Positions 13,276-20,607 of a stretch of DNA of 23,054 nucleotides are shown here, piece by piece (positions within the stretch are counted from its first letter, which is position 1; each line of letters starts with the position of its first letter). The position numbers and the translations under genes were made by a program. The stretch is taken from the IMG/VR virus record IMGVR_UViG_3300047386_000206, positions 1-23,054 of that record; one strand, 5' to 3'. Origin of the DNA: a virus. The notes beneath the pieces are model-generated. The model did not search any database, was not told the origin of the DNA, and saw only the letters and a program-made list of their open reading frames with translations.

Positions 13276-14246
13276 CGCACGGCAGTCTGTTTTCAGGAAT
13301 CGGAGGCTTTGACCTTGCCGCTGAATGGTCAGGGTTCACAAACCTCTTCAATTGCGAGTGGGAAGAGTTCCCTCGCAAAGTCCTCAAGCACCACTTCCCA
13401 AATGCAAAACAATATGAAGACATCAAAGACTTTAACGCAACTGACTATAATGGACGAATTGACGTCCTTAGCGGAGGATTCCCCTGCCAACCGTTTAGCG
13501 TTGCAGGAAAACGAAAGGGGTCAGAAGACGAACGCCACCTGTGGCCGGAGATGCTTAGAGTTATCCGAGAGTGTCAACCCCGTTGGGTCGTGGGCGAGAA
13601 CGTTCGGGGAATTTGTTCTTGGTCGAACGGATTGGTATTCGAAACGTGTTGCTCTGACTTGGAAGCTCTCGGGTACTCCGTCCAATCGTTTATTGTTCCA
13701 GCTTGTGCCGTCAACGCTCCCCACAGACGCGACAGAGTTTGGATTGTTGCCCACAATCACAACGGAGACGGGCAGAAAGAGCGACTTCAAGCAGGGAGAA
13801 AAGTCGATGTTCACAGCTCTGAACGAAACCGGAATGCTCCCAACACCCAAAGCAACGGAAATAAGCGAAACATGGGAGCAACACAAAAACAGGGCAAAAA
13901 ACCCAAACGCAAAGAATCGCGGGGCAAGTTTGAGCGCAACTATCAACGGAATGCTCCCCACGCCAATGAGCAGAGACTACAAAGGAGGCAGAACAAAAGA
14001 ACAACTGAAAGCATCGGGAAGGACGGAAACAAACGGATTGCCGGACGCATTTGCTCAGAATGGGAAAACTTCCCAACTCAATCCCCTATTTGTGGAGGAG
14101 ATGATGGGCTTCCCAAAGAACTGGACGGCATTACCTTTTCAAAGTGGAGAAGAGAATCAATCAAAGGATACGGCAACGCTATAGTCCCACAAGTTGCTTA
14201 CCGCATATTTCAAAGCATAAACGATTACGAAAATGACAGATATTGA
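13272..14246 (+). CDS. dcm: DNA C5-cytosine methyltransferase
   Basis: 324 aa, ATG overlapping the previous stop (ATGA at 13272-13275). It has all main C5-methyltransferase motifs: FSGIGG (motif I, 7-12), GGFPCQPFSVAGK with catalytic Cys72 (motif IV), ENV (109-111, motif VI), HRRDRVW (151-157, motif VIII) and GYGNAIVPQ (299-307, motif X). Between about residues 160 and 270 the chain is Lys/Arg/Asn/Gln-rich and low in complexity where the target-recognition region should be; this is the part overprinted by another frame. It probably protects phage DNA from host restriction or marks it. Target sequence is unknown. Confidence 0.95.
   Translation: MTHGSLFSGIGGFDLAAEWSGFTNLFNCEWEEFPRKVLKHHFPNAKQYEDIKDFNATDYNGRIDVLSGGFPCQPFSVAGKRKGSEDERHLWPEMLRVIRECQPRWVVGENVRGICSWSNGLVFETCCSDLEALGYSVQSFIVPACAVNAPHRRDRVWIVAHNHNGDGQKERLQAGRKVDVHSSERNRNAPNTQSNGNKRNMGATQKQGKKPKRKESRGKFERNYQRNAPHANEQRLQRRQNKRTTESIGKDGNKRIAGRICSEWENFPTQSPICGGDDGLPKELDGITFSKWRRESIKGYGNAIVPQVAYRIFQSINDYENDRY
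13450..14184 (+). CDS. Overprinted protein in +1 frame of methyltransferase gene
   Basis: 244 aa from ATG 13450 (ATGs at 13402 and 13414 and a TTG at 13309 are alternatives), wholly inside the methyltransferase gene in another frame. It does not look like a random shadow: it has TDWYSKRVALTWKLSGT, FQLVPSTLPTDATEFGLLPT, two LPTP repeats and near its end SQLNPLFVEEMMGFPKNWT. I recall very similar sequences (W-x-L...FQL.PST.PT; LNP.FVE.MMGFP..WT) as separate proteins in Bacteroidota phages, often annotated as methyltransferase-related. In the region where the methyltransferase frame is low in complexity, this frame is the better-conserved-looking one. Function unknown; it might contribute target recognition. 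Confidence 0.6.
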   Translation: MDELTSLAEDSPANRLALQENERGQKTNATCGRRCLELSESVNPVGSWARTFGEFVLGRTDWYSKRVALTWKLSGTPSNRLLFQLVPSTLPTDATEFGLLPTITTETGRKSDFKQGEKSMFTALNETGMLPTPKATEISETWEQHKNRAKNPNAKNRGASLSATINGMLPTPMSRDYKGGRTKEQLKASGRTETNGLPDAFAQNGKTSQLNPLFVEEMMGFPKNWTALPFQSGEENQSKDTATL

Positions 14247-14616
14247 ACGCTTTTGGCTGGACCTGATGGATGCACGCAGGTACGCAATTACAGAAGTATA
14301 CGGCGCGGAGTGCGCAAGCCGTTACCAACCGCACCCGATAGAACGCGAATACTTCATTAACAACAAAGGCACGTTTTCAGAACATCCCAACGTAACCGAA
14401 CACACCAAAGCGTTTTGGGTGATGTGCGAAACGCATTACACGACACAGCGCGAGGCGTACCGAACTAAGCTAAGGGCGAACTGGCACAGGGTGCAGCAGT
14501 CAACCGAATACAAGAACCGCAAACGTGAACGCGAATTGCTAAAAGACTACATTAGCGAAGCAATTAACGGGAATGCCAAAGAAACGAACGCACGCACAGG
14601 AGAAGAAAAAGGTTGA
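14233..14616 (+). CDS. Unknown 127-aa protein
   Basis: 127 aa from ATG 14233, overlapping the methyltransferase end by 14 bases and the NinG-like start by 44 bases. The chain is helical and charged, with many aromatics (ERFWLDLMDARRYAITEVYG; then EREYFINNKGTFSEHP) and a basic helix YKNRKRERELLKDYISEAI. No family recognised. Its location between DNA modification and recombination nuclease genes suggests a DNA-metabolism accessory role, but nothing in the sequence shows it. Confidence 0.7.
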   Translation: MTDIERFWLDLMDARRYAITEVYGAECASRYQPHPIEREYFINNKGTFSEHPNVTEHTKAFWVMCETHYTTQREAYRTKLRANWHRVQQSTEYKNRKRERELLKDYISEAINGNAKETNARTGEEKG

Positions 14617-15061
14617 TGAATGGTTCAGCAAATACACCCGATGGAAAGCGGCAGATATACGCGGAAATTGTACGTGTTACACCTGCAACCGAGTCTATCA
14701 CGCATCGAAGATTCAAGCCGGCCACTTCCTTAGCCGACGATTCGCAGCTACTCGGTGGAACGAGGCTAATGTTAAGCCGCAATGCTATGCCTGCAATATT
14801 CTCAGAAGCGGAGAACAATGGATTTACGGCTGCCGTATTGAAAGCGAAAACCCAGGAACAGTTGCGCGCCTTATGCGAGAAGCGGACGAAGGAAGAAAGT
14901 ACACGATACGCGAGTTACGAAACTTACATGACCATTATAGGACAAAGGCCCTCGAATTTGCAGCAACCAAAGACGTACAGCCTAAGCCCAAAGGAACGGA
15001 TACAGTTCGACGCACTAAGAAAGGCAAGGCTCGACCTGTTAAACGTGAACATGGTAAGTAA
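14573..15061 (+). CDS. ninG: NinG/Rap-like recombination nuclease
   Basis: 162 aa. It matches the lambda NinG (Rap) pattern: two Cys pairs (Cys35/Cys38 in CYTC and Cys71/Cys74 in CYAC) around KIQAGHFLSRRFAATRWNE and NVKPQCYACN, with His51 in the AGHF motif. NinG/Rap is a structure-specific endonuclease that cuts Holliday junctions and D-loops. The C-terminal tail (from about 135) is Lys/Pro-rich and seems unconstrained; it coincides with an overlapping frame. The ATG lies within the previous gene. Together with the PD-(D/E)XK-like protein and annealing-protein candidate it makes up the recombination set. Confidence 0.88.
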   Translation: MPKKRTHAQEKKKVDEWFSKYTRWKAADIRGNCTCYTCNRVYHASKIQAGHFLSRRFAATRWNEANVKPQCYACNILRSGEQWIYGCRIESENPGTVARLMREADEGRKYTIRELRNLHDHYRTKALEFAATKDVQPKPKGTDTVRRTKKGKARPVKREHGK

Positions 15062-15170
15062 CATTAAGGCACTGAACTACGGCAGCAGGTGGCAACGATT
15101 CCAGCAGCTCAGCCATGAACTGTACCAATTGACAGGGCACAACGGTTACAACTATGGCTTACATTCCTAA
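14928..15170 (+). CDS. Small protein partly overlapping ninG in +1 frame
   Basis: 80 aa from ATG 14928, overlapping the NinG-like gene by 134 bases and the HNH gene by 17 bases. A shorter 39-aa version would start at ATG 15051, and the open frame extends up to 14613 (185 aa). The part outside ninG (SNIKALNYGSRWQRFQQLSH then ELYQLTGHNGYNYG) looks like a folded helical protein, and QRPSNLQQPKTYSLSPKERI before it also looks coding. It fills the only gap between ninG and the HNH gene. Function unknown. Confidence 0.5.
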   Translation: MTIIGQRPSNLQQPKTYSLSPKERIQFDALRKARLDLLNVNMVSNIKALNYGSRWQRFQQLSHELYQLTGHNGYNYGLHS

Positions 15171-15456
15171 AGGCAGCAGGCGCAGCCCATGGCACAACAC
15201 ACAACTAAAGCCGGGGCAACGAGTCAACAGAGATAACCGCTATAGCTCCAAGCCGTGGCGCAGGTTGCGCGCTGTCTTTCTTCGAGAGAATCCCCTATGC
15301 ATTGAGTGCAACGAACTGGCCAACGTAGTCGACCACATCACACCCGTAACACAAGGCGGTGACTTCTGGCGCGGGCCGTTCCAACCTATGTGCAATAGCT
15401 GCCACGCGCGCAAGTCAAGGACGGAACGCACTGATTTACAGGGGGGTAGGGGGTGA
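15154..15456 (+). CDS. HNH endonuclease next to terminase
   Basis: 100 aa. HNH motif with zinc-binding Cys pairs: Cys49/Cys52 (NPLCIEC), DH at 60-61 (NVVDHITPV), and CNSCH at 80-84. The N-terminus is basic (IPKGSRRSPWHNTQLK). HNH enzymes encoded next to terminase genes in HK97-type phages are required for cos cleavage together with large terminase. Here the P27-type small terminase starts 94 bases downstream, so a packaging role is likely. Confidence 0.9.
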   Translation: MAYIPKGSRRSPWHNTQLKPGQRVNRDNRYSSKPWRRLRAVFLRENPLCIECNELANVVDHITPVTQGGDFWRGPFQPMCNSCHARKSRTERTDLQGGRG

Positions 15457-15478
15457 AGAAAACCATATAGACGTTACG

Positions 15479-15507
15479 AGAAAGTCCCGTGCAAGTTGAC
15501 TTTTTTT
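15479..15507 (+). terminator. Hairpin and T-tract, probable terminator of early operon
   Basis: AAAGTC (15481-15486) pairs with GACTTT (15498-15503) across an 11-base loop, extended by A-T and G-T pairs, and the T-tract runs to 15507. It follows the last early gene and precedes the terminase promoter motif. The stem is AU-rich, so termination may be partial. Confidence 0.5.
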
Positions 15508-15515
15508 CGCGTCTG

Positions 15516-15546
15516 CTTGAAAGTAAAAGGGAATCCCCTAACTTAG
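15516..15546 (+). promoter_or_regulatory. Probable late promoter, near-leaderless
   Basis: CTTG (15516-15519), exactly 19 bases, then TAACTTAG (15539-15546), one mismatch from TAnnTTTG. Spacing and -33 box are the same as in the early promoter at 9134. The ATG of the small terminase lies only four bases after the -7 box, so the transcript would start at or very near the start codon. Confidence 0.5.
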
Positions 15547-15550
15547 CTAA

Positions 15551-15874
15551 ATGAACGATGCGCAATTTCAAAGATTTACCGAACGCGTGGCGGAGTACAG
15601 CACACGCAGCGAGCTAACCAGCGGCGTAAAGTCTTTAATTCAAACGCTTTCTTGCGTAGAGATTGAGGAAGAAATGCTGCAAGCTTTTTGCAATGAGCAA
15701 GGCACGTGCTACCAAGTCACAGGCAAAAGCGGCGACGTTTACAGCCGCGCCCGTCCTGAATGGCAACAACTTAAAGAGGCGCGAATGAGAAAGCAGGCGA
15801 TGATTGCGACGCTGGAGAGGTTAGTAGGTACAACGGCAGAAACAGAAGAAAGCGTTGACGAATTCTTCGGATGA
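15551..15874 (+). CDS. terS: Terminase small subunit (P27-like)
   Basis: 107 aa. The C-terminal half follows the P27 terminase small subunit pattern: GTCYQVTGKSGDVYSRARPE then WQQLKEARMRKQAMIATLERL. This subunit recognises phage DNA and hands it to the large terminase. Its position directly before the large terminase and after an HNH gene fits HK97-type cos packaging. The ATG follows a promoter-like motif by four bases; there is no Shine-Dalgarno sequence, which suggests leaderless translation. Confidence 0.88.
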   Translation: MNDAQFQRFTERVAEYSTRSELTSGVKSLIQTLSCVEIEEEMLQAFCNEQGTCYQVTGKSGDVYSRARPEWQQLKEARMRKQAMIATLERLVGTTAETEESVDEFFG

Positions 15875-17417
15875 ATTCCACTTTGACGAAGACGCGGCAA
15901 ACAGGGCCGTCGACTTCATCGAAAAGTTTTGCAGCCATGTGAAAGGCGAGTTAGGCGGCCAACCGTTTATACTTGAAGACTGGCAAAAAAACGACATAAT
16001 TCGCCCACTTTTTGGATGGAAAAAGGCCGACGGAAGGCGAAAATATCGCACGTGTTACGTTGAAATCCCGCGTAAAAATGGCAAGTCAAACCTATCCGCA
16101 GCCATTGCCTTGTATATGCTTTTTGCAGACGGTGAACCCGGCGCGGAAGTCATAAGCGCGGCAGGCGACCGAAATCAAGCCAATATCGTCTTTAGCATAG
16201 CGCAGGAGATGATACACAACAACAAACACCTGAGCCAACGCGCCAAGGTTTTGCGCAATTCCATCAACTACAAAAGCAGCTTTTACAAGTCCATAAGCGC
16301 CGAGGCAAGCACGAAACACGGCTTTAACTGCCATGCGGTTATATTTGACGAATTACACACGCAGCCCAACCGCGATTTGTGGGACGTACTTGTAACGTCC
16401 ACAGGCGCACGAACGCAGCCGCTCGTTATTGCACTAACTACCGCCGGACATGATAGGAATTCGATATGCTTTGAAATTCATGAGTACGCTCGGCAAGTTC
16501 AGGAGGGCAGTATTCTCGATGAGACTTTTTTACCAGTACTTTATGCCGCTGATGAAAGTGATGATTGGACAGCTGAAGCAACGTGGCAAAAAGCCAACCC
16601 AGGCTATGGGTCGATTTGCACTAAAGCGTATTTTGAGCAAGAAAGCAAGAAAGCGCAAAACGTCCCGTCATACCTAAACACGTTTTTGCGTCTGAATCTC
16701 AATATTTGGACGAGTGCCGAACACGCGTGGATACCTGACGACGTTTTCATGCAAGGCGCGGAGCCGATACCCTGGGAGCGTTTGCCGTATTTGCCTGCCT
16801 TCGGTGGCCTAGATTTGGCCAGTACGCAGGATTTAACCGCTTTCGCGTTGCTATTTCGTGACGATGAACACGACTGTTTTTATCTCATTGTGCACCAATT
16901 CGTCAACCAAGACAAAGCCGACAGCAAGAAATTAAGCGCCGGAATTGATTACCACAGGTACGCAAAAGACGGCCATTTAACCATTACACCGGGCAACGTC
17001 ACCGATTTTCGCTATGTAAAAGAGCACATTGTTGACGCGTGCGCGAAATACGACATTCGCGGCATCGGATATGACCCACGATTCAGCACGTATATCGTGA
17101 GCGAATTGATACAAGATGACATAGAAATGCACCCAATGGCGCAGAATATCACCACTATGAACGGCCCAACGAAGGAATTTGAGATGCAAATGATGAAAAG
17201 CAACATCATACACGGAGGCAATGAGGTGCTAAGATGGCAAATGGGTTGTGCCGTAGTTTATACTGATGTAAACGAAAACAAGCGCGTCACCAAAGAGAAG
17301 CACGAAAGCAAAAAAGTGGACGGCGTTATTGCTTCAATCATTGCCATGAACGAATACGGCCACCATAAAACGAACGGCGCGCATGATACAGTTTTCGATA
17401 TAATTTCCCTTTCGTAA
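15855..17417 (+). CDS. terL: Terminase large subunit
   Basis: 520 aa (Terminase_1/YmfN-type). ATPase motifs: PRKNGKS (72-78, Walker A variant), VIFDE (162-166, Walker B) and ALTTAG (193-198, coupling motif). Nuclease domain: FGGLDLASTQDLTAF with Asp320, and a late acidic residue Asp489 in VDGVIA. It pumps DNA into the prohead and cuts it at the end. The start is taken at TTG 15855, overlapping the small subunit by 20 bases, because no ATG occurs nearby in frame before the conserved region. Confidence 0.97.
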   Translation: MTNSSDEFHFDEDAANRAVDFIEKFCSHVKGELGGQPFILEDWQKNDIIRPLFGWKKADGRRKYRTCYVEIPRKNGKSNLSAAIALYMLFADGEPGAEVISAAGDRNQANIVFSIAQEMIHNNKHLSQRAKVLRNSINYKSSFYKSISAEASTKHGFNCHAVIFDELHTQPNRDLWDVLVTSTGARTQPLVIALTTAGHDRNSICFEIHEYARQVQEGSILDETFLPVLYAADESDDWTAEATWQKANPGYGSICTKAYFEQESKKAQNVPSYLNTFLRLNLNIWTSAEHAWIPDDVFMQGAEPIPWERLPYLPAFGGLDLASTQDLTAFALLFRDDEHDCFYLIVHQFVNQDKADSKKLSAGIDYHRYAKDGHLTITPGNVTDFRYVKEHIVDACAKYDIRGIGYDPRFSTYIVSELIQDDIEMHPMAQNITTMNGPTKEFEMQMMKSNIIHGGNEVLRWQMGCAVVYTDVNENKRVTKEKHESKKVDGVIASIIAMNEYGHHKTNGAHDTVFDIISLS

Positions 17418-17429
17418 TTTGCACCCCAC

Positions 17430-18632
17430 ATGGCAACACTTCGCGACAGATTAAACGCGCTTTTGAGGTATCGCGTAGGTAAGTACGATTCGCAGACCTT
17501 AGCGAATGACCTAGGTATTTACGGCACTACCGTAAGCGGTGCGAATATTAACGAGAACACAGCGCTGACAATCTCGACGGTATACGCGTGCGTGTACAAG
17601 ATAGCCAGCACGCTGGCGAGTTTGGATTTGGAGATTTATGAACGCATTGGGCGCGAGATAGAACCGGCCAATGTTCATCCCGCTTATGACGTTATCAAAT
17701 ACAAGCCCAACGAATACCAAACGGCTTTTGACTTTTGGGAGACGGTAATTAGCAATGCAGTAATTAACGGCGTTGGCTATGCACTGATAGAGCGCGACAA
17801 CCGTGGATACGTCACAGGTTTGATATGCTTGGATTTGTACGACGTAGACCGCAAGACCGTGAACGGGCAGTTAGTGTATAGCGTGCGCAACGTGGGCATC
17901 GTACAGGCTGAAAATATGCTGGAGATTTGCAACCTTCAAAGGAAGTCACCGATTCGATTGCACCGTGAGAATTTAGGACTAGCCAAAGCAGCCGAGGACT
18001 TTGGCGCGGAGTACTTTGGAAGCGGTGGGCAAATGACGGGAATATTATCCAGCGACCAGCCTTTGAAAAAAGAGCAGATGGATATTATACAGGGCAGTTG
18101 GAACAAGGCCGCACAGCAAGCCGGCACGAAGCTGCTGCCGTTTGGATTTAAATATTCACGAATTAGCATTAGCCCGGACGAAGCGCAATTTATCGAAACG
18201 CGTAAATTTCAGGCTGAAGAAATATGCCGCATTTTTAGCGTGCCGCCTACATTGGTACAGCTCGAAAGCCAAACAACTTACAACAACGTTGAACAACAGA
18301 ATTTACAATTCGCACGGCACACCATTGCACCCTGGGCGAAGCGCATCGAGCAGGAAATTGATAGAAAGCTAATCCAATCACGCGAGCGCCCACAGATATA
18401 CAGCAAGTTTAATTTAAACGATTTGTACCGGGGCGATATGCAGAGCCGCGCCGACTTCTATACGAAGATGCTTAACAACGGCGTGCTGAGTATTAACGAA
18501 GTCAGGGGCAAGGAAGAACTAAACCCAACGGAAGGAGGCGATACGCATACCGTTGCCGTCAATCAAATCGCACTGGATAGGCTAGGCGCTTATTCCGATA
18601 AAGTATCAGAAACAAATAATAATGGACAATAA
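17430..18632 (+). CDS. Portal protein (HK97-type)
   Basis: 400 aa. It matches the HK97-family portal: TISTVYACVYKIASTLASLDLEIY start, NGVGYALIERDNRGYV, and the diagnostic IETRKFQAEEICRIFSVPP segment followed by NNVEQQNLQFARHTIAPW. Twelve copies would form the ring at the capsid vertex through which DNA passes. It begins 12 bases after the large terminase stop and its end overlaps the protease-capsid start by 11 bases. Confidence 0.97.
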   Translation: MATLRDRLNALLRYRVGKYDSQTLANDLGIYGTTVSGANINENTALTISTVYACVYKIASTLASLDLEIYERIGREIEPANVHPAYDVIKYKPNEYQTAFDFWETVISNAVINGVGYALIERDNRGYVTGLICLDLYDVDRKTVNGQLVYSVRNVGIVQAENMLEICNLQRKSPIRLHRENLGLAKAAEDFGAEYFGSGGQMTGILSSDQPLKKEQMDIIQGSWNKAAQQAGTKLLPFGFKYSRISISPDEAQFIETRKFQAEEICRIFSVPPTLVQLESQTTYNNVEQQNLQFARHTIAPWAKRIEQEIDRKLIQSRERPQIYSKFNLNDLYRGDMQSRADFYTKMLNNGVLSINEVRGKEELNPTEGGDTHTVAVNQIALDRLGAYSDKVSETNNNGQ

Positions 18633-20538
18633 AGACGATAAGCGCACGGAAGAACTGCGCAACCAATACGGCGACAGCGTAGAACTGCGCACGTCAGAAG
18701 TGCGCGCCGCTGGTGATGACGCTTTGGTAGTCGAAGGCTATGCAAGCAATTTCGATGTAGAGTACGATTTAGGATACTTCAAAGAAACCGTAGCACGTGG
18801 CGCATTCGATGACGTTATGGAGGACGATGTAAGATTTTTGCTAAACCATACCGGCGCACCATTGGCACGAACTACGAACGGCACTTTAGAGCTAAGCGTT
18901 GACGACCAAGGATTGAAGTATCGTGCCGCACTTGCTGACACGCAGGACGGGCGCGACCTTTACAAGCTAATCAAGCGCGGCGATATATCGCAAAGTTCGT
19001 TTGCCTTTACAATCGAGGCGGACGAATGGAGCGAGGACCGCAGCACGCGAACCATTACCAAGGTTGGCAAGCTATTGGATACCTCAGCAGTAACATACCC
19101 AGCAAGCCCGACGGCTTCAGTATACGCGCGAAACATGGCAGCGGCGGCGCAGGAAGTGGAGGAGTTGAAAGATGAACAGGTAGCAAGCGAACCCGTAGAG
19201 GAAAAGCGCGCAGAACCTGAAACGATAAAAACAGAACCGCGTAACTTTACGCAAAACATTACAAAGATGACTTTAAACGATTTGAAAGGCCAGCGCAATG
19301 CGAACTACGAAGAATTCGTAGCCATTGGCCAAAAAGCGGACAGCGAAGGCCGCGTACTTACTGAAGCAGAGCAAGAGCGATGTGATAAGTTGGATAACAT
19401 GATTCAGGACCTTGATGTAAAAATCAAGCACAAAACACGCGAGCAAGATATGGTTGCACGCATGGCGCAAACAGGAACAGCCGGTGCATCAGAGCAACGC
19501 GAAGTTGAGCGCGTCAACGGTTCTTTTTCCCTAAGCCGTGCAGTCGCTGCAGTTGCAAACGGTCGAAATTTGGAAGGTGCAGAAGCAGAGTGGGCAAGTG
19601 AGGCAAGCAAGGAAGCACGAAGCCAAGGTTTGCAGATGGCTGGACAGATTGCAATTCCTTCAGTGGCTTTGCGTGCTGGAAGTGCTGACAACTTCCAAGC
19701 GACACCAACGGGCGACGGTTCAGGATTTGTTCCAACTGTTGTACCTGCTGCAATCGAAGCATTGCGAGCGCCAACAGTACTCGAAGGACTCGGCACAACA
19801 GTGATTCGAAACGCTACCGGTAACTTGCAGTTTCCACGTGTAAGCGCGAAGGCCGCAGGTACAGCACCAAGCGACCCGTCAAACGAGGTTGGTTCCGATA
19901 CAGGTTCAGGCATGGAAATGGACCAAGTGAGCTTGACACCTCAGCGTGTTGCAGCCAATACCACGTATTCGAAGCAGCTGATTTTGCAGGGCGGTGGTGA
20001 GGTTGATGCTTTGATTGCAAACGAGTTGGCCGCAGCTATGAACGCTTATATCGATGATTATGGATTTGATGCTATTATGGCATCGACTGCCGTTAATCAA
20101 ACGAGCGTTGCAGACGGTGCTTTGTCAACAACCATTGTAAACAATTTGGAGCGTGACGCATTAGCTCAAGGCGCGAACCTTGCTAATTCTTCATATGTTA
20201 TGAGTCCCGGCGCATATGGTTTGACGAAGGTATTGGCGCAGGTTGGCAACGTTACACCACTTTGGGAAAATGGCCGCTTCAATATGTACAATGCGGTTGC
20301 GACTCCATATTTGGTGAATGGATTCCTTGAGGACGGCACAACAGCCGCAGCGGGTGCAATGTGTTTCGGTAACTTCGCACAGGGCGCAATCATGGCATAC
20401 TTTGGAGGCATTGATTTGCTTGTTGACCCATACAGCGCAGCGGGAACGGCACAAATTAAATTGCACGTGAACCGATTCTTTGACTTCGATTTGCGACAGC
20501 CAAAGGCGTTGTCCATTGCGAAGCACTTGAATGCTTAA
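18622..20538 (+). CDS. Fused prohead protease and major capsid protein (HK97-type)
   Basis: 638 aa. Residues about 20-150 form an HK97 gp4-like S78 protease domain (VVEGYASNFDVEYDLG start), with catalytic His76 (LLNHTGAP) and Ser126 (SQSSFAF). Residues 150-215 are an acidic linker (EEVEELKDEQ-like). From Met216 (nt 19267, MTLNDLKGQRNANYEEF) the sequence is a typical HK97-fold major capsid protein: coiled-coil delta domain (to about 280), then a mature shell domain ending FDFDLRQPKALSIAKHL. Normally these are two genes; here no stop separates them. The ATG at 19267 could give a separate capsid protein by internal initiation, or the fused polypeptide may be self-cleaved. Confidence 0.92.
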   Translation: MDNKDDKRTEELRNQYGDSVELRTSEVRAAGDDALVVEGYASNFDVEYDLGYFKETVARGAFDDVMEDDVRFLLNHTGAPLARTTNGTLELSVDDQGLKYRAALADTQDGRDLYKLIKRGDISQSSFAFTIEADEWSEDRSTRTITKVGKLLDTSAVTYPASPTASVYARNMAAAAQEVEELKDEQVASEPVEEKRAEPETIKTEPRNFTQNITKMTLNDLKGQRNANYEEFVAIGQKADSEGRVLTEAEQERCDKLDNMIQDLDVKIKHKTREQDMVARMAQTGTAGASEQREVERVNGSFSLSRAVAAVANGRNLEGAEAEWASEASKEARSQGLQMAGQIAIPSVALRAGSADNFQATPTGDGSGFVPTVVPAAIEALRAPTVLEGLGTTVIRNATGNLQFPRVSAKAAGTAPSDPSNEVGSDTGSGMEMDQVSLTPQRVAANTTYSKQLILQGGGEVDALIANELAAAMNAYIDDYGFDAIMASTAVNQTSVADGALSTTIVNNLERDALAQGANLANSSYVMSPGAYGLTKVLAQVGNVTPLWENGRFNMYNAVATPYLVNGFLEDGTTAAAGAMCFGNFAQGAIMAYFGGIDLLVDPYSAAGTAQIKLHVNRFFDFDLRQPKALSIAKHLNA

Positions 20539-20561
20539 TTTGGTTAGGTTATAGTTTGGTG

Positions 20562-20590
20562 AAAGGGGGGCTTCGGCCCCTCTTTTTTTT
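20562..20590 (+). terminator. Strong rho-independent terminator after capsid gene
   Basis: AAAGGGGGGC (20562-20571), UUCG tetraloop, GCCCCTCTTT (20576-20585), with one G-T wobble, followed by more T to 20590. The C(UUCG)G loop makes a very stable 10-bp stem. It lies between capsid and connector genes and probably sets high capsid versus lower neck and tail transcript levels. Confidence 0.9.
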
Positions 20591-20595
20591 GTCCG

Positions 20596-20603
20596 TATTT
20601 TAG
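20596..20603 (+). promoter_or_regulatory. Possible -7 box before connector gene
   Basis: TATTTTAG lies four bases before the ATG at 20608, the same motif (TAnnTTAG) and spacing as before the small terminase gene. A good -33 box is missing because the terminator occupies that place. It could restart transcription after the terminator, but is weak evidence alone. Confidence 0.3.
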
Positions 20604-20607
20604 CGAC

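Larger units (their letters stand above)
15457..15550. other. Intergenic region between HNH and terminase, candidate cos or packaging start
   Basis: 94 bases without a gene between the HNH and small terminase genes, one of only two sizeable gaps in a genome of overlapping genes. It holds the hairpin at 15479-15507, a promoter-like motif at 15516-15546, and a short AGGG-AATC-CCCT dyad. In HNH-containing cos phages the cos site commonly lies near here. No direct evidence of a cut site is visible. Confidence 0.35.

Noticed and set aside
13272-14246. Frameshift error splitting one methyltransferase between two frames
   Set aside because: The main frame alone carries motifs I, IV, VI, VIII and X from start to stop, so the second frame is additional.
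17395-17429. Promoter before the portal gene (TAATTTG)
   Set aside because: One base short of the -7 consensus and no -33 box at the right distance.
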